In this document: one piece after another, positions 6,532 to 9,711 of the stretch | How positions within the stretch are numbered: position 1 is the first letter of the stretch | Layout of the letters: each line of letters begins with the position of its first letter | NCBI GenBank assembly: GCA_002478245.1 | Contig: DLMW01000021.1 | Span: 7,057-16,767, forward strand | DNA: 9,711 nt | DNA from: a bacterium UBP18_UBA7526 | Lineage (GTDB): Bacteria; UBP18; UBA7526 | Direction: 5' to 3' | Translations under genes and position numbers: made by a program | The notes under the pieces: generated by a model | What the model was told of the DNA's origin: nothing | The model's input: the letters and a program-made list of their open reading frames with translations, nothing else | Databases searched by the model: none

Positions 6532-7563
6532 TCAAATGAAGAGTTTCTTTAGGCTCTCTCTATAGGGTCTTCGGGCGATTCCCTTCTCAGTAATGATGGC
6601 CTTGATATACTCATGGGGAGTGAGATCAAAGGCAGGATTGGCTGCCCTGGTCCCTTTAGGAACTAAGGCTCTACCCCCGATATGGGTTACTTCTCTTTTA
6701 TCCCTCTCTTCAATGGGGATCTCTTCACCAGAAGAGATCCCCAAATCAATGGTTGATGTGGGGCAGGCGACATAGAAGGGGATCCGGTGCTCCTTGGCTA
6801 AGACCGCTAAGGGATAGGTTCCGATCTTATTCACTACATCCCCATTCCCTGCGATCCTATCTGCCCCAACCATGACCAAGTCTATCTCTCTCCTCTTCAT
6901 AAAGTATCCAGCCATATTATCAGTAATCAAAGTAAAGGGGATTCCTTCTCTCTTTAACTCCCAGGTAGTGAGCCTCGCCCCCTGGAGCCTGGGACGGGTC
7001 TCGCCCACAAAGACCCTAATCCCCTTACCCTCTCCATGGGCTTTTTTAATTACTCCCAAGGCAGTTCCATAGCCTACAGTGGCTAAGGCACCAGTATTGC
7101 AATGGGTGAGGATGGAATCCCCCTTCTTAATTAAGGAGGCCCCAATCCTCCCTATTCTCTTACAGCACTCTATATCCTCTTGGGCGATTCTCTTTGCCTC
7201 TTGGATCAATATCCTCTTAATCTCTCTAGGGCTCTTATCTTTGTTCTCCCAGAACTTCTCCCTCATCCTTCGGCAGGCCCAGAAGAGGTTGGCTGCCGTG
7301 GGCCTCGTTCCCTGAAAGGTCTTTACTATTCTATTCAGTTCCTGGGATAATTTTTTATATGAGGATGCCTTCGAATAGTTTACTCCTAGAGCAATTCCTA
7401 AGGCCGTGGCTGCTCCAATGGCTGGCGCCCCCCTCAATCTCATCTCCTTTATTGCTTGCGCCAAATTTCTATAATCACGGAATGCTAAAATTCTCGTTTG
7501 GAAGGGAAGCTTCGTCTGATCGATAATCTTTACCCTATCCTTAGACCACCAGACAGTTCTCAT
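6532..7563 (-). CDS. mtnA: Methylthioribose-1-phosphate isomerase
   Basis: MtnA converts 5-methylthioribose-1-phosphate to 5-methylthioribulose-1-phosphate in methionine salvage; it is homologous to eIF2B subunits. The 343 residues are the normal length. RGAPAIG is at 44-50. The catalytic cysteine is C155 in HCNTGALAT and the catalytic aspartate is D235 in VGADRIAGNGD, each five residues before its Bacillus subtilis counterpart as I recall it. ACPTSTIDLG (267-275) and NPAFDLTPHEYI (309-320) are also typical. No other salvage gene is nearby, so it may instead serve the related 5-deoxyribose disposal route (the dihydroxyacetone phosphate shunt). The ATG overlaps the yggT TGA by four bases (ATGA) and lacks a clear ribosome site, which suggests translational coupling. 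Confidence 0.96.
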   Translation of the reverse strand: MRTVWWSKDRVKIIDQTKLPFQTRILAFRDYRNLAQAIKEMRLRGAPAIGAATALGIALGVNYSKASSYKKLSQELNRIVKTFQGTRPTAANLFWACRRMREKFWENKDKSPREIKRILIQEAKRIAQEDIECCKRIGRIGASLIKKGDSILTHCNTGALATVGYGTALGVIKKAHGEGKGIRVFVGETRPRLQGARLTTWELKREGIPFTLITDNMAGYFMKRREIDLVMVGADRIAGNGDVVNKIGTYPLAVLAKEHRIPFYVACPTSTIDLGISSGEEIPIEERDKREVTHIGGRALVPKGTRAANPAFDLTPHEYIKAIITEKGIARRPYRESLKKLFI

Positions 7564-7856
7564 CTCAGTCTCAAACTCAAATCTACTAGTGATTGAACGA
7601 CAAAGAGACGCAAGAAGATTAGGATTAGGATGGCAATCATGGGAGAAAAATCGATTGGACTTCGGAAAGGGATTACTCTTCTGAGAGGACGCAGGATAGG
7701 CTCGGTTGTGCGATAGAGAAACTGGACAATGGGATTATAGGGATCGGGATTCACCCAGGAGATCAAGGCACTAATGATAATAAGCCACATTAGGATAGTG
7801 ACTACGATCTTTAGAATAGTCGCTACTGCTCCAATAAAGTTTGCCAGAATAAGCAT
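7560..7856 (-). CDS. yggT: YggT/YlmG-family integral membrane protein
   Basis: The 98-residue protein has two hydrophobic segments (about 1-33 and 70-90). They flank the family's conserved loop, seen here as SWVNPDPYNPIVQFLYR followed by TEPILRPLRRVIP and DFSPMIAILIL. YggT/YlmG proteins are encoded near cell-division or proline genes in many bacteria and are linked to membrane or division functions, without a settled activity. The neighbours here fit: proC upstream and ftsZ beyond it. I start at the ATG at 7856 because GGGAGG lies 4 bases before it. A GTG at 7871 would add five residues but has no ribosome site. The stop overlaps the mtnA start. Confidence 0.9.
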   Translation of the reverse strand: MLILANFIGAVATILKIVVTILMWLIIISALISWVNPDPYNPIVQFLYRTTEPILRPLRRVIPFRSPIDFSPMIAILILIFLRLFVVQSLVDLSLRLR

Positions 7857-7904
7857 CAGGCCTCCCTTCACTCGGAGTTTACAAAGAATGTGACAGGGGA
7901 AAAT

Positions 7905-7936
7905 ACTCGATTACTCAATAACTCGATTGCTTGATA
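7905..7936. repeat. Intergenic octamer tract, consensus ACTCGATT
   Basis: Four tandem octamers on the plus strand start at 7905, 7913, 7921 and 7929. ACTCGATT occurs exactly at 7905 and 7921, with ACTCAATA between them and GCTTGATA last. The tract begins 10 bases after the proC stop in the direction of transcription and fills part of the 90-base proC-yggT spacer. It has no hairpin or T-run of terminator type. The unit length is 8 rather than the 7 of the tracts inside genes. Confidence 0.88.
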
Positions 7937-7946
7937 GCCATATCAA

Positions 7947-8756
7947 CTACCTTGTTAGCTCTTTTGATCTTTGGGCGGCAGCTTTTAGGGCTTTGTCTAA
8001 GGTCTCTCTTAATTTTCCTTCATCCAAGACTAATAGAGCAGCCTCTGTCGTTCCACCCTTAGAAGTCACCTTCTCCTTTAAGGCCTCTGGCTCTTCACCC
8101 GTCTCCTGGAGTAATTTGGCAGAGCCGAGAACCGTCTGAGTGGCAAGGGTAGTGGCGGTCTTCTCATCCAGGCCTAAGGAGACCGCTGCTTCAATGAGAG
8201 AGGCAATGATATAGAAGATATAGGCCGGACCGCTTCCCGAGAGTGCAGTAACCGCATCCATTAGACTCTCCTCCACCTTGACTACCTTCCCCACCGCCCC
8301 GAAGATGCTCTCTGCTATCTTCTCTTTCTCTTGAGAAACATACTTCCCTACAGAGAAGGCGCTCGCTCCTTCCTTCACCGCTACTGGGGTATTGGGCATA
8401 ACCCTTATTACCGGGACCTCCTTTTCTAATATTCTCTCAATGTAGGAAGTAGTAATTCCCGCAGCGATGGAGATAGTCAGTTTTTTTGAATCTAAGGATT
8501 CCTTGATCTCTTTTAAGAGCCCCTCCATATCCCTAGGCTTCACCGCCAGAACGACGATATCTGCTTCTTTTATTGCTTCCTTATTATTCTCGGCTGCCTT
8601 AACTTTTAATTTTTCCCTTTTAATTTTTAATTTTTCTTTATTGACATCACTTATAATAATATCCTCTGGCCTAACAACTCCGGCCTCAATAACTCCCCTC
8701 ACCAGAGCAGTGGCCATATTCCCTGCTCCCAGAAAAGCAATCCTCTTCTTCAGCAT
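7947..8756 (-). CDS. proC: Pyrroline-5-carboxylate reductase
   Basis: ProC reduces 1-pyrroline-5-carboxylate to L-proline with NAD(P)H, the last step of proline synthesis, in the cytoplasm. The 269 residues match the usual length. The Rossmann dinucleotide-binding motif FLGAGNMATAL is at 8-18, VVLAVKP at 68-74, RVMPNTPVAV at 118-127, SGSGPAYIF at 173-181 and VTSKGGTTEAAL at 230-241, where many family members have SPGGTT. I start at the ATG at 8756 (MLKKRIAFLG), with GGAGGT about 10 bases upstream. A TTG at 8774 would add six residues but has no ribosome site. Residues 41-52 are encoded by a tandem AAAAATT-like heptamer tract. The protein is not obviously longer than its relatives there. It is the first gene after the ftsZ terminator. 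Confidence 0.96.
   Translation of the reverse strand: MLKKRIAFLGAGNMATALVRGVIEAGVVRPEDIIISDVNKEKLKIKREKLKVKAAENNKEAIKEADIVVLAVKPRDMEGLLKEIKESLDSKKLTISIAAGITTSYIERILEKEVPVIRVMPNTPVAVKEGASAFSVGKYVSQEKEKIAESIFGAVGKVVKVEESLMDAVTALSGSGPAYIFYIIASLIEAAVSLGLDEKTATTLATQTVLGSAKLLQETGEEPEALKEKVTSKGGTTEAALLVLDEGKLRETLDKALKAAAQRSKELTR
8601..8635. repeat. In-frame A/T-rich heptamer tract within proC
   Basis: Five tandem heptamers on the plus strand start at 8601, 8608, 8615, 8622 and 8629. Three are AATTTTT, the one at 8601 is AACTTTT and the one at 8615 is CCCTTTT. On the coding strand they give residues 41-52, EKLKIKREKLKV, with EKLK repeated at seven-residue spacing. If the unit at 8615 were AATTTTT like its neighbours, the coding strand would read TAA at residue 48; the CCC change gives GAA instead. 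Confidence 0.85.
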
Positions 8757-8766
8757 TTCACTAATT

Positions 8767-8772
8767 ACCTCC
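8767..8772 (-). promoter_or_regulatory. Ribosome binding site deciding the proC start
   Basis: The minus strand reads GGAGGT, 10 bases before the ATG at 8756. It overlaps the in-frame TTG at 8774, so it cannot serve that codon, which supports the ATG. Confidence 0.7.
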
Positions 8773-8792
8773 AATATTCGCGTTTATTGTTT

Positions 8793-8834
8793 ATTATAGA
8801 TACGTAGTATATAACAGAAATCTATAAAATGCAA
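8793..8834 (-). promoter_or_regulatory. Candidate sigma-70-type promoter for the proC operon
   Basis: On the minus strand TTGCAT (8829-8834) is followed after 17 bases by TATACT (8806-8811), a fair -35 and a good -10. A perfect TATAAT lies further down at 8793-8798, with only a weak -35. The region is A+T-rich and sits between the ftsZ terminator and proC, where a promoter is expected. The -35 element overlaps the end of the terminator T-run. The choice between the two -10 boxes is open. Confidence 0.5.
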
Positions 8835-8836
8835 AC

Positions 8837-8869
8837 AAAAAAGAGGGGCCCTTGAATCCAAGGGCCCCT
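8837..8869 (-). terminator. Intrinsic terminator of ftsZ
   Basis: Ten-base perfect arms, GGGGCCCTTG at 8845-8854 and CAAGGGCCCC at 8859-8868, enclose a 4-base loop, with a further A-T pair at the base. On the minus strand the hairpin is followed by CTC and then six T (8837-8842). It begins 18 bases after the ftsZ stop codon. This is a textbook rho-independent terminator and separates ftsZ from the proC operon. On the plus strand the T-run is farther from the hairpin, so it appears to act in one direction. Confidence 0.93.
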
Positions 8870-8886
8870 TTGGGGTAACTTTTTTC

Positions 8887-9711
8887 TTACTTCTTTCTTA
8901 GGAAGGTGGGGATGTCCAGATACTCCTTTCCTACTAGGATGCCTCTCTTTTCAGGAATAAGGGTCTCAAGCTCTACTCTCTTAGCTTCTCTCTTCTCTTC
9001 CAGGCCCGTAGCCACTATGGTTACCTTCAAGAGGTCCGCGAGCCTTTCATCTATCCCTGCCCCAAAGATGATCTGGGCATCATCATCTGCTTCCTTATGG
9101 ACAATACTCATCACCTCGTTTACTTCTTCCAGGGTAAGGTCCCGAGGTCCGGTGATGTTGACCAAGGCGCCCCTGGCTCCCTTAATGGATCTTTCCTCCA
9201 AGAGGGGGTGGGCCAGGGCCAGCCGCGTAGCCTCCAGGGCTCTCTTCTCTCCTTTTGCCTCTCCAAACCCCAAAAGGGCCTCTCCCTTAGATTCCATGAC
9301 CGCTCTGATATCAGCGAAGTCCACATTGACCAAACCGGGAAGGCTCACCAGGTCTGAGAGGGAGGCTACGGCCTGATAGAGGATGTCATCTGCCGGCCGG
9401 AAGGCCTCCATAATGGAATCCCCCTTCTTCGCTAGGTCGATCAATCTCTGATTGGGGATGGTGATCAAAATATCCACCTTGGGCGAAAGTTCCTTAAGTC
9501 CGGCCTCGGCCACAAGGGCCCTCTTCCTCCCCTCAAAGATAAAGGGAAGGGTAACCACAGCGATGGTTAGGGCACCCAGGGTGGCCGAGACCTGGGCAAC
9601 GATTGGGGCAGCACCAGTTCCCGTCCCCCCTCCCAACCCAGCGCCGATGAAGACGATGTCTGCCTCCGCTAAAGCCTCCCTTATCCGCTCCCTATCCTCT
9701 AAGGCAGCGTC
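8887..9711 (-). CDS. ftsZ: Cell division protein FtsZ, 3' part (start outside window)
   Basis: FtsZ is the tubulin-like GTPase that forms the division ring. The frame is open to the window edge, giving 274 residues that begin DAALEDRERIREALAEADIV; the roughly 80 N-terminal residues are missing. The GTP-binding tubulin signature GGGTGTGAAP follows about 26 residues in. VVTLPFIFEG, ITIPNQRLI and the T7 loop PGLVNVDFADIR, with the N-x-D-x-x-D residues needed for GTP hydrolysis, come next. The core ends near VTIVATGL. A linker of only about 27 residues leads to the C-terminal peptide LDIPTFLRKK, which in other bacteria binds FtsA and related anchors. It ends at TAA, just before the strong terminator, so it is the last gene of its own transcript, presumably a division cluster to the right. 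A start inside the window (TTG at 9636) is not real. Confidence 0.97.
   Translation of the reverse strand, partial: DAALEDRERIREALAEADIVFIGAGLGGGTGTGAAPIVAQVSATLGALTIAVVTLPFIFEGRKRALVAEAGLKELSPKVDILITIPNQRLIDLAKKGDSIMEAFRPADDILYQAVASLSDLVSLPGLVNVDFADIRAVMESKGEALLGFGEAKGEKRALEATRLALAHPLLEERSIKGARGALVNITGPRDLTLEEVNEVMSIVHKEADDDAQIIFGAGIDERLADLLKVTIVATGLEEKREAKRVELETLIPEKRGILVGKEYLDIPTFLRKK

Noticed and set aside
7905..7936. CRISPR-like array
   Set aside because: The units are 8 bases in direct tandem without spacers, and no cas gene is present.
8467..8799. Plus-strand frame opposite proC with a repetitive FNFSLL peptide
   Set aside because: The repetition comes from the heptamer tract read in the other direction; the region is antisense to a clear proC.
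8906..9376. Long plus-strand open frame opposite ftsZ
   Set aside because: It is antisense to clearly conserved FtsZ coding sequence and has no recognisable protein features or ribosome site; it is a shadow frame.

Overview
This is a bacterial housekeeping region in which every gene lies on the minus strand, so transcription runs from right to left. GC content is moderate, spacing is tight and several genes overlap by 1 to 17 bases. The organism cannot be named from the sequence. The gene set and order (ftsZ, proC, yggT-like, then ileS, a DksA-like gene, lspA, lgt and an rluD-like gene) resemble the region downstream of the cell-division cluster in many anaerobic or deep-branching bacteria. 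The last gene, a stand-alone MetH-activation-type protein, points to corrinoid-dependent methyl transfer. My inference is an uncultivated anaerobic bacterium; a phylum call would be guesswork.

Layout in order of transcription. The 3' three quarters of ftsZ enters from the right edge and ends at a strong intrinsic terminator (8837-8869). A likely promoter just beyond it (8793-8834) starts a long apparent operon. Its genes are proC (proline synthesis), a YggT-family membrane protein, mtnA (methylthioribose-1-phosphate isomerase), ileS (isoleucyl-tRNA synthetase), a small DUF5665-like membrane protein, a DksA/TraR-type zinc-finger protein, lspA and lgt (lipoprotein signal peptidase and diacylglyceryl transferase), an RluA/RluD-family pseudouridine synthase and the MetH-activation-like protein. 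No terminator is visible at the left end, so the operon may continue past base 1. The operon mixes amino-acid metabolism, translation and RNA modification, and lipoprotein maturation, as growth-linked housekeeping operons often do.

The unexpected element is a set of short tandem tracts built from 7- or 8-base units, with different unit sequences at different places. Three lie inside conserved genes and keep the frame open: AGTTCGG units in the rluD-like gene (814-841), AWCRGTN units in ileS (5790-5824) and AATTTTT units in proC (8601-8635). Others lie between genes: ACTCGATT octamers between proC and yggT (7905-7936) and a decayed heptamer array near the left end (32-66). A further repeat-like block with an inverted repeat covers the ileS stop codon (3673-3731). 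No phage, insertion sequence, CRISPR array, tRNA or rRNA gene was seen. No stretch of more than 300 bases lacks a gene.
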